From: Bradyrhizobiaceae bacterium Ga0074131
Lineage (GTDB): Bacteria; Pseudomonadota; Alphaproteobacteria; Rhizobiales; Xanthobacteraceae
Reading direction: 5' to 3'
Length of the DNA: 64,000 nt
NCBI GenBank assembly: GCA_001464035.1
Contig: LNEC01000007.1
Coordinates: 186,001-250,000 of the forward strand
A model generated the notes under the pieces. That model was given only the letters and a program-made list of their open reading frames with translations, made no database searches and had not been told where the DNA came from. Shown here piece by piece: positions 24,527-33,662 of the stretch (the stretch's first letter is position 1; each line of letters begins with the position of its first letter). The position numbers were made by a program, and so were the translations under genes.

Positions 24527-25939
24527 CTAGGCGATGCGAACGACGTTCGCGTGAAGTTGTTCCGCCGCGGCATTGACCCTGGTCATTGCCTCGGTCAGCT
24601 CAGCATAGGGATCGTCTTCGATCGTCACGATGCCGTAATTCGAATTTTCACCGTCGAACCGCCCCTCCGTCGGCTGATCAGCATGTTCGAACCAGTGATA
24701 GCCGACAACAGCCGGGTTGCGCAGGGCTGCCGTTACGTAGTGCTCGAAACTTTGTGCGCGCTCGGTTTGGCTGGCGACCCGCGGACCGGCGCCGTGGGTA
24801 TTGGGCAGGCCGGAATCATCACCGCGGAAGGAAAATTCGGAGATCAGGCACGGCTTGCCACCGGCGGCATAAGCATGGATCTGCGCGCTTGCATCGAGTT
24901 CGTAGCAATTGAATGAGGTTACATCGACATAGCGGGCCGCCGCGGCGATCACGCTTGATTGCGCCTGGTAGCCAAAGCGGGAGCCGATCACGAGGTGATT
25001 GCGATCGGCGGCCCTGATGGCCGAGACGGAGACCTCGAAGTACCGATCGGCGACGATGGCCAGAAAGGCGTCGCAGTCCGCGGAAAATGCCGCGCGGGCG
25101 GGGCTGGCGAGGTTGGCCTTGAGCTCGAGCGCATCGTTCAGGCCGCCCGGGGGCATTCTGAAGAACGGCGCTTCGATACGTCCCATGGTGGCGAGCTCCT
25201 GCCATGATCTCGCTGGCGTACGCCAGACCGCATTGAACTGCGAGAATTCCCGATAATGCTCCTGCAACCTCGCGATGGCCGCGTTGCGGCCGGGGCGGTG
25301 CGACGGCAGGTTGAGAAACAGCGTCAGGAGTTCGTCAGCCCCGCGCCAGTCGGGCGACCAGTACAACTCGTTGTCGATGAAGGTGCCGAGCAGTCCGACG
25401 TCGTGACATCGTCTTGCGCAGTGATCGTTGGCTCGTTCCCGGATGTGGGCCGCATAGGCAGGATCGAACACATCGGGAAAGATCTGATCACGCCGGTGCA
25501 GCTTGAAAGAGGCGCCAAGGGCATTGGTGGGCGCAGTTGCAAGCAGCGACCTCCCCGCAGTGGCGACCAGTTCATCAGACCAGCAGCCGAGTGTGTTGAA
25601 CTTCCAGCTCGCCAGCCGGTCTGCCGCCGCCGCGCGCCAGACGTGCTGGCTGCCGTACTTTCGCCGGCACGCATCGGCGTAGGGCACGCGAGCGGTATTG
25701 CCGACGTGATCGGCATCCAAGCGGACATTGTTCACGCCCTTGGACAGAAAGCGGCCGCCATCGGGGTCGACAAACCAGAACACGCCGCCGTGTTCGTCAA
25801 CTCGAAAGAAGCCGCTCCCGCGGAAGTGGCCATCGGCAATTCCACCCCATTTGGTCCTTTGCAAGCGGATACCCCAACGGCAGAGTAAAGACGATCCATT
25901 TGTCGCATCGGCCGGTGCCAAACTCTTGATGTATCTCAA
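24527..25939 (-). CDS. Agarase-like glycoside hydrolase of the (beta/alpha)8 type
   Basis: About 470 residues. Key segments: HFRGSGFFRVDEHGGVFWFVDPDGGRFLSKGVNNV, IDNELYWSPDWRG (probable acid/base glutamate after DN), CLISEFSFRGDDSGLPNT (probable nucleophile), and GYHWFEHADQPTEGRFDGENSNYG. This set resembles beta-agarase-related clan-A hydrolases found in soil bacteria, though agar is an unlikely substrate. The start is uncertain: no in-frame ATG exists short of 26188, which overlaps the GH1 gene, so a TTG at 25939, 25921 or 25864 is likely. There is no signal peptide, which suggests a cytoplasmic oligosaccharide hydrolase. Divergent from the GH1/glucokinase operon. Confidence 0.75.
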   Translation of the reverse strand: MRYIKSLAPADATNGSSLLCRWGIRLQRTKWGGIADGHFRGSGFFRVDEHGGVFWFVDPDGGRFLSKGVNNVRLDADHVGNTARVPYADACRRKYGSQHVWRAAAADRLASWKFNTLGCWSDELVATAGRSLLATAPTNALGASFKLHRRDQIFPDVFDPAYAAHIRERANDHCARRCHDVGLLGTFIDNELYWSPDWRGADELLTLFLNLPSHRPGRNAAIARLQEHYREFSQFNAVWRTPARSWQELATMGRIEAPFFRMPPGGLNDALELKANLASPARAAFSADCDAFLAIVADRYFEVSVSAIRAADRNHLVIGSRFGYQAQSSVIAAAARYVDVTSFNCYELDASAQIHAYAAGGKPCLISEFSFRGDDSGLPNTHGAGPRVASQTERAQSFEHYVTAALRNPAVVGYHWFEHADQPTEGRFDGENSNYGIVTIEDDPYAELTEAMTRVNAAAEQLHANVVRIA

Positions 25940-26006
25940 GATCGTCCGGCTATCGGCGGGATTATTGATATGGTGCCCGGCATCTGGCCGCGGCGAAAGG
26001 GAAGCT

Positions 26007-27359
26007 GTGAGTTCGAACCGTCCCACACCGGCGCCGCAGCTGCCTCTCTTGGCCAGCCTGCGACCGGACTTCACCTGGGGCGTCTCAACCTCGAGCTTCC
26101 AGATCGAGGGCGGTGCCAGGGAAGACGGCCGTGGACTTAGTATCTGGGACGTGTACTGCCAAAGCGGTGAGATCAAGAACCACGACACCGGCGATATCGC
26201 GTGCGATCACTATCATCGCTACCGCGAGGATGTCGCGCTGATGCAGCGGCTGGGCGTTCAGGCTTACCGGTTCTCGGTCGGTTGGCCGCGTGTGCTGCCG
26301 CTGGGACGAGGGCTGGCGAATGAACCCGGCCTCGCCTTCTACGACCGGCTGGTCGACGAACTCCTGGCCGCCAACATCGAACCATGGCTGTGCCTCTATC
26401 ACTGGGATCTGCCTCAGGCGCTGGAGGATTTAGGTGGATGGCAGAACCGGGAGTCGGTGGCATGGTTTGCCGACTACGCGGCGCTGATTGCCACCCGCTT
26501 CGGCGATCGCGTCAAGCGGTTTGCAACCTTCAACGAGCCGTCGATCTTCAATCTGTTCAGCCGCTCGTTGGGCAGGCGCGACCGCGCCAGCGAGGCTGGC
26601 CTCTACCGGGCGACACACCAAGTCAATCTTTCCCATGGCGCGGCCGTGGATGTGCTCCGCGAGAAAATTCGGGGCGCCTCGATCGGGTGCATTCATAATC
26701 TTCAGCCATGCTGGCCTTCCAGCGCGAGCGAAGCCGACGCCGCGGCAGCCGCGCGGGTCGCTGTCTACTGGAACTACGCCTTTCCCGACCCGCAATGCCG
26801 CGGCGAGTACCCGCCCGAGATGCGGGCTGCTATCGAGCCCCACCTGCAACCGGGCGACCTCGCCCGCATTTGCCGTCCGCTCGACTGGTTCGGATTGAAC
26901 CACTACAGCCCGGTCTATGTGAAGGCGCAGGCTGATGCGATGCTGGGCTACGACTTCGGCGAGAAACCGGCCGATGTTGCCCTGACCCAGATCGGATGGC
27001 CGATCAATCCGGAAGTCTTCGACGAGACGCTGCGGCTGGCCCATCAGCGTTACGGTTTGCCGATCTACGTGCTGGAGAACGGATATGGCGGGATCGACAA
27101 GCCCGACGAGACCGGCGCGGTGATCGATCCGGAGCGGGTCGATTTCCTGCGCGGCTATATCGGCGCGATGAATTCCGCTTCCGCCAGTGGAGTCGACGTC
27201 AGAGGTTACTTTGTCTGGTCGCTCCTCGACAATTTCGAATGGGCCTCCGGTTACAGCAATCGGTTCGGCCTGAACTATGTCGATTACCTCTCGTTGCAAC
27301 GCATTCCGAAGTCCTCTTTCCACTGGTACGCGGATCTGATTAGGGCGGCACGCCAATGA
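26007..27359 (+). CDS. GH1 beta-glucosidase
   Basis: 450-residue family-1 beta-glycosidase, cytoplasmic. The GTG at 26007 is preceded by GGGAAG and starts shortly before the typical FTWGVSTSSFQIEGG. The acid/base Glu is in FATFNEPSIFN (near residue 177) and the nucleophile in YVLENGYGG (near 357). HWDLPQALEDLGGWQNR, NHYSPVYV and WSLLDNFEWASGYSNRFGL complete the glycone site. Its stop overlaps the glucokinase ATG, so released glucose would be phosphorylated by a co-made enzyme. Cellobiose or a plant beta-glucoside is the likely substrate. Confidence 0.94.
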   Translation: MSSNRPTPAPQLPLLASLRPDFTWGVSTSSFQIEGGAREDGRGLSIWDVYCQSGEIKNHDTGDIACDHYHRYREDVALMQRLGVQAYRFSVGWPRVLPLGRGLANEPGLAFYDRLVDELLAANIEPWLCLYHWDLPQALEDLGGWQNRESVAWFADYAALIATRFGDRVKRFATFNEPSIFNLFSRSLGRRDRASEAGLYRATHQVNLSHGAAVDVLREKIRGASIGCIHNLQPCWPSSASEADAAAAARVAVYWNYAFPDPQCRGEYPPEMRAAIEPHLQPGDLARICRPLDWFGLNHYSPVYVKAQADAMLGYDFGEKPADVALTQIGWPINPEVFDETLRLAHQRYGLPIYVLENGYGGIDKPDETGAVIDPERVDFLRGYIGAMNSASASGVDVRGYFVWSLLDNFEWASGYSNRFGLNYVDYLSLQRIPKSSFHWYADLIRAARQ

Positions 27360-28342
27360 TGACGGCAGCCTCGACGCATCGAATCAGCCGGAAGGTGTTG
27401 CTTGCCGACATCGGCGGGACCAATGCGCGCTTCGCGCTTCTGACCGGAAGATCGGTTGGCATGATTGCCCATATGGCGGTCGGCGACTACGGCAGCTTTC
27501 ACGAAGCCCTCGGCGCTTATCTTGCTGGTTTGCCGGAGGCTGAAACGATCAGCGCCGCCATTCTTGCCGTTGCCGGCGTGGTACGGAACGGTCGCTGCAA
27601 CCTCACCAACAATTCATGGGTGGTTGACGCCGCGGAGTTGCGCAATTCTTATGGATTTTCCACCGTGCGCATGCTCAACGACTTCGAAGCGGTGGCGTGG
27701 TCCCTGTCCGGTCTTCCCCCAGAAAAGCTACTCGCTCTGGGCGGCGGACGACCGGTCGCGGGGGCTCCGCTTGCGGCGCTCGGCCCGGGCACAGGCCTTG
27801 GAATGGCGGCCTGCATCCCGCACGCAGCCGGGCGCCTCGTGCTGTCGAGCGAGGGCGGTCATTCGACCATGGCCGGCAGTACGTCGCGCGAGGACGCCGT
27901 CATCGCCTGGCTACGACGGCGGCTCGGGCATGTCTCGGCCGAACACGTTCTGTCCGGCAGCGGGCTGGAGCATCTCCACGAGGCTTTGGCCGCGCTGGAC
28001 CACGTCGCGCTGCCGAGGCGCCGCGCCGCCGAGATCACCCGGGCCGGGGTCGAAGGGACATGTCCGACAAGCCGCGCCGCCATCGATCTGTTCTGCGCAA
28101 TGCTTGGAACGGTTGCCGGCAATCTCGCGCTGACGCTCGGCGCGAGAGGTGGAGTGTTTATTGCCGGAGGGATTCTGCGTCACATGCCTGAATACCTCGT
28201 CGGCTCGCAGTTTCGTGCACGCTTCGACGACAAAGGGCGGCTTCGCGGATATCTCGAACCTATTCCGATCTGGCTGATTCTGGACCAGGATGCTGCATTC
28301 GTCGGATTGCACGCACTGGCGGAGGTCGAAGGCATTGGCTGA
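27356..28342 (+). CDS. glk: Glucokinase (bacterial ROK-unrelated Glk family)
   Basis: 328 residues. Phosphate-binding VLLADIGGTNARFALLTG at the start, LTNNSWVVDAAEL and VRMLNDFEAVAWSL for glucose binding, AALGPGTGLGMAACI and LSSEGGHSTMAG for the second phosphate loop, and GVFIAGGI near the end. ATG at 27356 overlaps the GH1 TGA; a second in-frame ATG follows at 27359. It phosphorylates glucose made by the GH1 enzyme. Its 3' end overlaps the start of the PfkB kinase gene by 8 bases. Confidence 0.93.
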   Translation: MMTAASTHRISRKVLLADIGGTNARFALLTGRSVGMIAHMAVGDYGSFHEALGAYLAGLPEAETISAAILAVAGVVRNGRCNLTNNSWVVDAAELRNSYGFSTVRMLNDFEAVAWSLSGLPPEKLLALGGGRPVAGAPLAALGPGTGLGMAACIPHAAGRLVLSSEGGHSTMAGSTSREDAVIAWLRRRLGHVSAEHVLSGSGLEHLHEALAALDHVALPRRRAAEITRAGVEGTCPTSRAAIDLFCAMLGTVAGNLALTLGARGGVFIAGGILRHMPEYLVGSQFRARFDDKGRLRGYLEPIPIWLILDQDAAFVGLHALAEVEGIG

Positions 28343-29321
28343 AATTTCGCGGACGGGGATTGTCACCCTTACCATCAATCCCGCCGTCGATGCCTCGACG
28401 TCGGTAAAGAAGATGATGCCCTTCACCAAGATGCGCTGCGCGCAGGCCCGCCGCGATCCCGGCGGAGGTGGGATCAACGTGGCGAGGGTCCTCAAGCGGC
28501 TGGGAGTCGACGTGTCCGCTGTTTACCCGGCGGGCGGCGCAGCCGGAAAACTGCTCAGCACCCTGGTCGAACGCGAAGGCGTGAGGAGCGTGCTCATTCC
28601 GGCGGAGAACGAGACGCGAGAGGATCTGACAGTATTCGACAGGACGACCCGCGAGCAATTTCGCTTCGTCTTTCCGGGAGCGCCACTCAGCGAAATCGAA
28701 TGGACGGAATGCCTGGAAACGATTGCACGCATCAGGCCGCGGCCCGCGTTTGTCATTGCCAGCGGCAGCCTGCCGGACGGCGTGCCGGACGATTTTTACG
28801 GTAGGTTGGCGCAGGCTTCAAAGCAGCATAGCAAGGTCATCGTGGATACATCCGGCAGGTTCCTGCAGGCGGCCCTTGAGCACGGCGTCTATCTCATCAA
28901 GCCCAACCTTCGCGAGTTTCAGGAATTGACTGGCATTACCGCCTCGGACGATGCCGCGCTGATCAAGGCGGGGCGGCGGTTGATTGATCGCGGCCAGGTA
29001 GAAGTCATCGCGCTCTCGATGGGCCCGGGCGGCGCGCTTCTGATCACGCGCGACCAGGCGATACGCGCCGATGGTCTCCCGGTCGAGCCGGTCAGCGTGT
29101 CCGGCGCCGGCGACAGTTTTCTGGCGGCAATGGTGTGGAGCCTTTCCAGCGACGGCAGTCTCGGAACCGCCCTGCGCTACGGCGTTGCCGGCGGTTCCGC
29201 CGCGCTGCTCAGTCCGGGGACCGACCTTTGCCGACCTCAGGACATGCATCGCCTGTTCGCGGAGGTGATGGCCAGGCCGATCATTGTGCAAGCCGCTATC
29301 CCCGACCCACCGCATGAGTAA
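28335..29321 (+). CDS. PfkB-family sugar kinase (1-phosphofructokinase/6-phosphofructokinase-2 type)
   Basis: 328 residues. TTG at 28335 is chosen because GGAGG (28321-28325) lies 9 bases upstream; the reading opens with TGIVTLTINPAVDAST, the typical PfkB start. The GGGGINVARVLKRLGV motif marks the LacC/FruK/PfkB sugar-phosphate kinases, IASGSLPDGVPDDFY and LIKPNLREFQEL follow, and PVSVSGAGDSFLAAMVW holds the catalytic Asp. It probably phosphorylates fructose-6-P or a related ketose phosphate, continuing glycolysis from the GH1-Glk products. It overlaps glk and the next gene. Confidence 0.9.
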   Translation: MAEISRTGIVTLTINPAVDASTSVKKMMPFTKMRCAQARRDPGGGGINVARVLKRLGVDVSAVYPAGGAAGKLLSTLVEREGVRSVLIPAENETREDLTVFDRTTREQFRFVFPGAPLSEIEWTECLETIARIRPRPAFVIASGSLPDGVPDDFYGRLAQASKQHSKVIVDTSGRFLQAALEHGVYLIKPNLREFQELTGITASDDAALIKAGRRLIDRGQVEVIALSMGPGGALLITRDQAIRADGLPVEPVSVSGAGDSFLAAMVWSLSSDGSLGTALRYGVAGGSAALLSPGTDLCRPQDMHRLFAEVMARPIIVQAAIPDPPHE

Positions 29322-30408
29322 CGACAGCTACATGGCTCCCAGCGAGGAACGCCTGCTCTCCCGCTTCTGGCAGGCTGCACGCGATTTTTGGAGCGGCGCT
29401 TCAGCCCGGTGGGCATGGCTGCTGACGATGCTGCTGATCGCAACCGTGCTGCTGCAGCTGTTGACCCAGTACTTGCTGAATTTCTGGAACCGCGACTTCT
29501 TCAATGCCGTCGAACGCAAGGATGGCGCGGAACTGCTGACGCAGGCGTGGCGATTTTTGCCGCTGGCCTCGGCCAGCCTTGCACTCGCCGTGTTCTCGGT
29601 CTGGGGCCGCATGACCCTGCAAAGGAAGTGGCGCGAATGGCTGAGCAACCGTCTCTACGAATATTGGCTGGAGCGCGATCACTATGTTCGGCTCAGATTC
29701 ATGCCCGGAGAGCATCAAGCCCCGGAGTATCGAATCGCCGAGGACGCCAGGATTGCCACCGACCTGCCCGTCGACCTCGTGCTCGGACTTTTCTCCTCGC
29801 TCATCACCGGAATCACCTTTATCGGGATCCTCTGGACGGTGGGAGGCAGTTCGACCATCGACGTGTTCGGCGTGGTGCTGACCATTCCCGGCTACCTCGT
29901 AGTGGCGGTGATCGTCTACTCGATCATTGTTGCGGCTGCGATGTTGCTGATTGGAAGCCGCCTGACCCACGTCGTGGAAGATAACAAGCGAACTGAAGCC
30001 GAGTTGCGGGCGATAGGAACCCATATCCGCGAAAGCGGAGAAGGCAAGACGTTGCCCGATAATATCAAGGACCGACTTCATACTGTACGCGCAGCGCTGC
30101 GGGCGGTGATTGCCGCGTGGCTGGATTATTGCTGGCAACTGATGCGCCTAACCGTGGTCACACACAGCAATTCGTTGTTGGCGCCGGTGGTCGGTCTGCT
30201 GCTCTGCATGCCGAAATATGTCGCCGGCACGATGCTGCTCGGCGAGGTGGTTCAGGCGGCGGCGGCCTTTGTCGTGGTGCAGGGTGCCTGCAACTGGTTC
30301 ACCGACAACTACGCGCGTCTGGCGGACTGGGCCGCGTCCGCTAACCGCGTCGCATCTTTGCTCCTGGCGCTGGACCGGATTGACCAACCGGGCGCAAACC
30401 CAGCATAA
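29314..30408 (+). CDS. SbmA/BacA/YddA-like transporter membrane domain, without an ATPase domain
   Basis: 364 residues with about six helices, starting MSNDSYMAPSEERLLSRFWQ. Family marks are LLTQYLLNFWNRDFFNAVE, KWREWLSNRLYEYWLERDHYVRL, PEYRIAEDARIATDLPVDL, and THVVEDNKRTEAELR. YddA-type and Bradyrhizobium BclA proteins carry a C-terminal ATPase after this domain; here the gene stops at 30408 with DRIDQPGANPA and no Walker motif follows in any frame nearby. It may be a proton-driven BacA-like importer or a shortened YddA. Family members take up peptides or cobalamin and matter in legume nodules. ATG overlaps the kinase stop by 8 bases. Confidence 0.82.
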   Translation: MSNDSYMAPSEERLLSRFWQAARDFWSGASARWAWLLTMLLIATVLLQLLTQYLLNFWNRDFFNAVERKDGAELLTQAWRFLPLASASLALAVFSVWGRMTLQRKWREWLSNRLYEYWLERDHYVRLRFMPGEHQAPEYRIAEDARIATDLPVDLVLGLFSSLITGITFIGILWTVGGSSTIDVFGVVLTIPGYLVVAVIVYSIIVAAAMLLIGSRLTHVVEDNKRTEAELRAIGTHIRESGEGKTLPDNIKDRLHTVRAALRAVIAAWLDYCWQLMRLTVVTHSNSLLAPVVGLLLCMPKYVAGTMLLGEVVQAAAAFVVVQGACNWFTDNYARLADWAASANRVASLLLALDRIDQPGANPA

Positions 30409-30549
30409 GTGCTTGGGCTGGCGGACGCGCGCAACGGCGGTCGACGATCAGTCATGATCGGAGTTGCCCACAAGAATTTCCCCGAACCCATCGAATAGAC
30501 CACGATCCGCGTATTGCCGGCACCTTCGTCGCCTCAAGGGAGTCAAACA

Positions 30550-31347
30550 ATGAACATCGATCTCACTGGAAAGCTCGCGCTCGTCACCGGCTCGACGCGC
30601 GGCATCGGGCTCGCGACCGCCATCGGGCTGGCGCGAATGGGGGCCGGAGTCATCGTCAATGGCCGGGAGGCCGCCGCAGTTACCGAGGCGATCGCGAAGA
30701 TCAAACAGACGGCGCCGTCCGCCCATGCGCACGCGGCGGTGTTCGATCTCGGCCGCGCCGAAGGCTGCGCCGGGCTGGTGGCGCAATTTCCACACGTCGA
30801 CATCCTCGTCAACAATCTCGGCATCTACGAGCCGAAGGCCTTTTTCGATATCGAGGATGACGACTGGACCAGGATGTTCGACGTCAACGTCATGAGCGGG
30901 GTGCGGTTGACCCGGCATTATTTGAAGCGAATGCTCGATGCCAGCGACTGGGGCCGGGTCGTATTCGTCTCTAGTGAATCGGCGATCTTCGTGCCGAAGG
31001 AGATGGTGCATTACGGGTTCTCGAAAGCTGCCCAGCTGTATATCGCGCGCGGTGCCGCCGAACAGACCAGGGCCACCAACATCACCGTCAATTCGGTATT
31101 GCCCGGCCCGACCTGGGTCGAGATGGCGTCGGTCCGCCTTGCCGCACGCGCCAAGAGCCTCGGAACGACGGCCGACGAACTTGCCGCCAAGACCTTCACC
31201 GAACGCCGGCCGGCCTCGCTGCTGCAGCGTTACGCCACGCCGGAGGAAGTCGCCAACCTGATCTGCTATGTCTGCTCGAAGGCGGCCAGCGCGACCAATG
31301 GCGCGGCGTTGCGTGCCGACGGAGGCATCGTCACCAACCCGTTCTGA
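30550..31347 (+). CDS. Short-chain dehydrogenase/reductase (SDR)
   Basis: 265-residue classical SDR. Cofactor loop LVTGSTRGIGLATAIGLA (NADP-type, arginine after TGST), NNLGIYEPKAFF, catalytic Ser in VVFVSSESAIF and the YxxxK pair in VHYGFSKAAQLY, and a C-terminal ALRADGGIVTNPF. AAGGGAG lies about 8 bases before the ATG at 30550. It stands 140 bases after the SbmA-like gene and converges on the Liv operon, so it could belong to either neighbourhood. Substrate unknown. Confidence 0.88.
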   Translation: MNIDLTGKLALVTGSTRGIGLATAIGLARMGAGVIVNGREAAAVTEAIAKIKQTAPSAHAHAAVFDLGRAEGCAGLVAQFPHVDILVNNLGIYEPKAFFDIEDDDWTRMFDVNVMSGVRLTRHYLKRMLDASDWGRVVFVSSESAIFVPKEMVHYGFSKAAQLYIARGAAEQTRATNITVNSVLPGPTWVEMASVRLAARAKSLGTTADELAAKTFTERRPASLLQRYATPEEVANLICYVCSKAASATNGAALRADGGIVTNPF

Positions 31348-31408
31348 TTTCAGGTTGCTACTCTTGCAGAACTACCGCCCTCGACCGCGTCGGCCAGAGC
31401 CGTTGTGA

Positions 31409-32125
31409 CTAAAGTGCCAGATAGCGCTGGCGAATGTTTGCATTGGCCTTAAGTTCCTCGATCGTTGCCGTATAGACGATCTGGCCTTTGTCAATGACGG
31501 TCGCATGGCTCGCTAATCCAAGGCAGAAATGCATGTTCTGCTCGGCGATCAGCACCGTCGCGCCAGTGCCGCGCAACTGCCGCAGCAATTCGCCGATCCG
31601 CTGCACGATGATCGGCGCGAGGCCCTCGCTGGGCTCATCCAGCAGCAGCAGCGCCGGGTTGCCCATCAGGGTGCGGGCGATCGCAAGCATCTGCTGTTCG
31701 CCGCCTGACAGCCGGCCGGCAATCCGGTAACGCAACGGCTCCAGCAACGGAAATATGTCATAGATGCGCTTGATCGGCCATTCATCCTGGCCTTCGGGAC
31801 CTCTCTTGTGTCCGATCACGAGATTGTCTTCAACGGTGTGCTCAGGGAAGATCTGGCGGTCTTCCGGCACGAAGCCGAGGCCGGCGCGCGCGATGTGATA
31901 GGGCATCCAGCCGGTGACGTTGCGGCCGCGCAGCGTTACTTTCCCGCGCCGCGCCGGGGCCAGGCCCATGATCGCCTTCATGGTGGTCGACTTGCCGGCG
32001 CCGTTACGGCCAAGCAGCGCCATGGTCTCGCCGGGCCGCACCGAGAGGCCGACGCCAAACAGGATCTGGCTGGTTCCGTAATAGACATCGAGATCCTCGA
32101 CCTGAACGACCGGCTCCATGCTCAT
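31409..32125 (-). CDS. livF: Branched-chain amino acid-type ABC ATPase LivF
   Basis: 238 residues from the ATG at 32125, which overlaps the livG stop (ATGA). Walker A LLGRNGAGKST, the LivF-typical GLGFVPEDRQIFPEHTVEDNL, signature LSGGEQQMLAIARTL, Walker B LLLLDEPSEGLAPII, and a short C-terminus ending QRYLAL. One of two ATPases of the HAAT-family importer. With an acyl-CoA ligase and monooxygenase opposite, the cargo is more likely an aromatic or aliphatic acid than an amino acid (inference). Last gene of the operon. Confidence 0.92.
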   Translation of the reverse strand: MSMEPVVQVEDLDVYYGTSQILFGVGLSVRPGETMALLGRNGAGKSTTMKAIMGLAPARRGKVTLRGRNVTGWMPYHIARAGLGFVPEDRQIFPEHTVEDNLVIGHKRGPEGQDEWPIKRIYDIFPLLEPLRYRIAGRLSGGEQQMLAIARTLMGNPALLLLDEPSEGLAPIIVQRIGELLRQLRGTGATVLIAEQNMHFCLGLASHATVIDKGQIVYTATIEELKANANIRQRYLAL

Positions 32126-32877
32126 ATGGCCTCGGCGTGGTGGTCGGTGCCAAGATAGGCCTCGATCACAGCGGGATTCTGCCGGATCGCATCCGGGGTG
32201 CCAGTGGCGAGGATGCGGCCATAGCAAAGCACCACAATCTCCGGCGCGATCTTGAAGACGATGTCCATGTCGTGCTCGATGAAGACGACCGAGATCTTCT
32301 CGCGCTCCCAGAGTTCCCGGACCTTGTCGATCATCCGCCAGCGTTCTTCGGTGCCCATGCCGGCGGTCGGCTCGTCGAGCAACAGCAGCTGCGGGTCGAG
32401 TACCAGAGCCAGCGCTATGTCGAGCAGCTTCTGGTCTCCATGCGACAGTGTCGCCGCGGTGCGATTGCGCTTGTTGGCGAGGCCCAGCAACTCCATGGCA
32501 TATTCAGCGCGGTCGCGGGTTTCAGCGAGCGGAAAGCGCCGGTGCAGTATCCCGGCGCGGCGCTGATCGGCGCCCACCGCCGCCAGCATCGTTTCATGCA
32601 CCGTGAGCGAGGGAAAGATACTCGCGACCTGAAAGGCGCGGCCGATTCCATGACGCGCGATGTCCGGCGGCGACCTTCCGACCATATCGACGCCGTCGAG
32701 CAGGATGCGGCCGGAGTCAGGCTTCAGCGCGCCCGTGATCAGATTGAAGAACGTGCTCTTGCCGGCCCCATTGGGGCCGATCACCGCGGTCAGCGAACCA
32801 TCAGTAAAATTCAACGTGATGTCATCGGCGGCCTTAACGCCGCCGAACGATTTGCAAAGGTTCTGTACTTCGAGCAT
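32122..32877 (-). CDS. livG: Branched-chain amino acid-type ABC ATPase LivG
   Basis: 251 residues. Walker A VIGPNGAGKST, Q-loop GRAFQVASIFPSLTV, signature LSHGDQKLLDIALAL (the LSHG form normal in LivG), Walker B LLLLDEPTAGMGTEE, H-loop VFIEHDMDIVF. ATG at 32877 follows the SDR stop by two bases; the same frame is open upstream but there it reads the SDR gene out of phase. Pairs with LivF to power the LivH/LivM channel. Confidence 0.92.
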   Translation of the reverse strand: MLEVQNLCKSFGGVKAADDITLNFTDGSLTAVIGPNGAGKSTFFNLITGALKPDSGRILLDGVDMVGRSPPDIARHGIGRAFQVASIFPSLTVHETMLAAVGADQRRAGILHRRFPLAETRDRAEYAMELLGLANKRNRTAATLSHGDQKLLDIALALVLDPQLLLLDEPTAGMGTEERWRMIDKVRELWEREKISVVFIEHDMDIVFKIAPEIVVLCYGRILATGTPDAIRQNPAVIEAYLGTDHHAEAI

Positions 32878-32879
32878 GG

Positions 32880-33662
32880 CTAGACGTTCGCCTCCCGCAG
32901 GCCGCCATAGGTGCTCCACGAGGTGCCGGCCAGCCAGCCGCAATCGACTGGCACGTTCGCACCCGTCATCGCGGAGGCAGCATCGGAGAGCAGAAACGCC
33001 ACCACGCGGGCGATTTCGGCGGGATCCACCAGCCGGCGCAACGCCGCATTGGCCGTCAGTGCCGAGGCGTCGCGCTCGCCCCGGTCGATCGCGTTCTTCA
33101 GCGCCGGTGTCAGCGTGTAGCCGGGCGATACCGCGTTGACGCGCACCGCGGAGGGTCCCCATTCCGCGGCGAGGCATTCGGTAATGGCGATCACGGCGGC
33201 TTTGGCCGGCGCATAGGCGTGCAGCGGCATCGAGCGCATGCCGGCAATCGACGCAATGTTGACGATGCTGCCGCGTCGACGCGCGATCATGCCTCGCGCA
33301 AAGGCGACACACGCCACATAGGTCCCGCGCTGATCGACCCGGACGACGTCGTCCCAGGTGGTCATGGGCAGATCGTGCGGCCGCACCGGCACCTGGATGA
33401 TGCCAGCACTGTTGACGAGAACGTCGACCGCACCGCACTCGCGTTCGATAGCCGCAGCACAAGCCTCGACGCCCTGCTCGTCTCCGACATCGACAGCATA
33501 GGCGCGTCCGCCGAATTCCGCCGCGACGGCTTGCGCCTTTGCCAGGTCACGGTCGGCTACCACGACCAGATCGCCGGCGCCCGCGAGTTCGCGTACGCAG
33601 GCTGCACCGATGCCGCTGGCTCCGCCGGTCACTACACTGACACGTTTGCCGGGACCACTCAT
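32880..33662 (-). CDS. SDR-family oxidoreductase inside the Liv operon
   Basis: 260-residue classical SDR: VSVVTGGASGIGAACVRELA, DVLVNSAGIIQVPV, catalytic Ser in GSIVNIASIAG, Tyr/Lys in HAYAPAKAAVIAITE, and the C-terminal GANVPVDCGWLAGTSW. Asp in VVADRD suggests NAD. Its ATG overlaps the livM stop and its own stop is two bases before livG, so it is co-translated with the importer. It probably oxidises or reduces the imported compound or an early intermediate, for example alcohol to ketone ahead of the Baeyer-Villiger enzyme (inference). Confidence 0.9.
   Translation of the reverse strand: MSGPGKRVSVVTGGASGIGAACVRELAGAGDLVVVADRDLAKAQAVAAEFGGRAYAVDVGDEQGVEACAAAIERECGAVDVLVNSAGIIQVPVRPHDLPMTTWDDVVRVDQRGTYVACVAFARGMIARRRGSIVNIASIAGMRSMPLHAYAPAKAAVIAITECLAAEWGPSAVRVNAVSPGYTLTPALKNAIDRGERDASALTANAALRRLVDPAEIARVVAFLLSDAASAMTGANVPVDCGWLAGTSWSTYGGLREANV

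Noticed and set aside
25940..26188. ATG at 26188 as start of the agarase-like gene
   Set aside because: It would overlap the opposite GH1 gene by about 180 bases, including conserved GH1 residues. A start near 25.9 kb is more likely.
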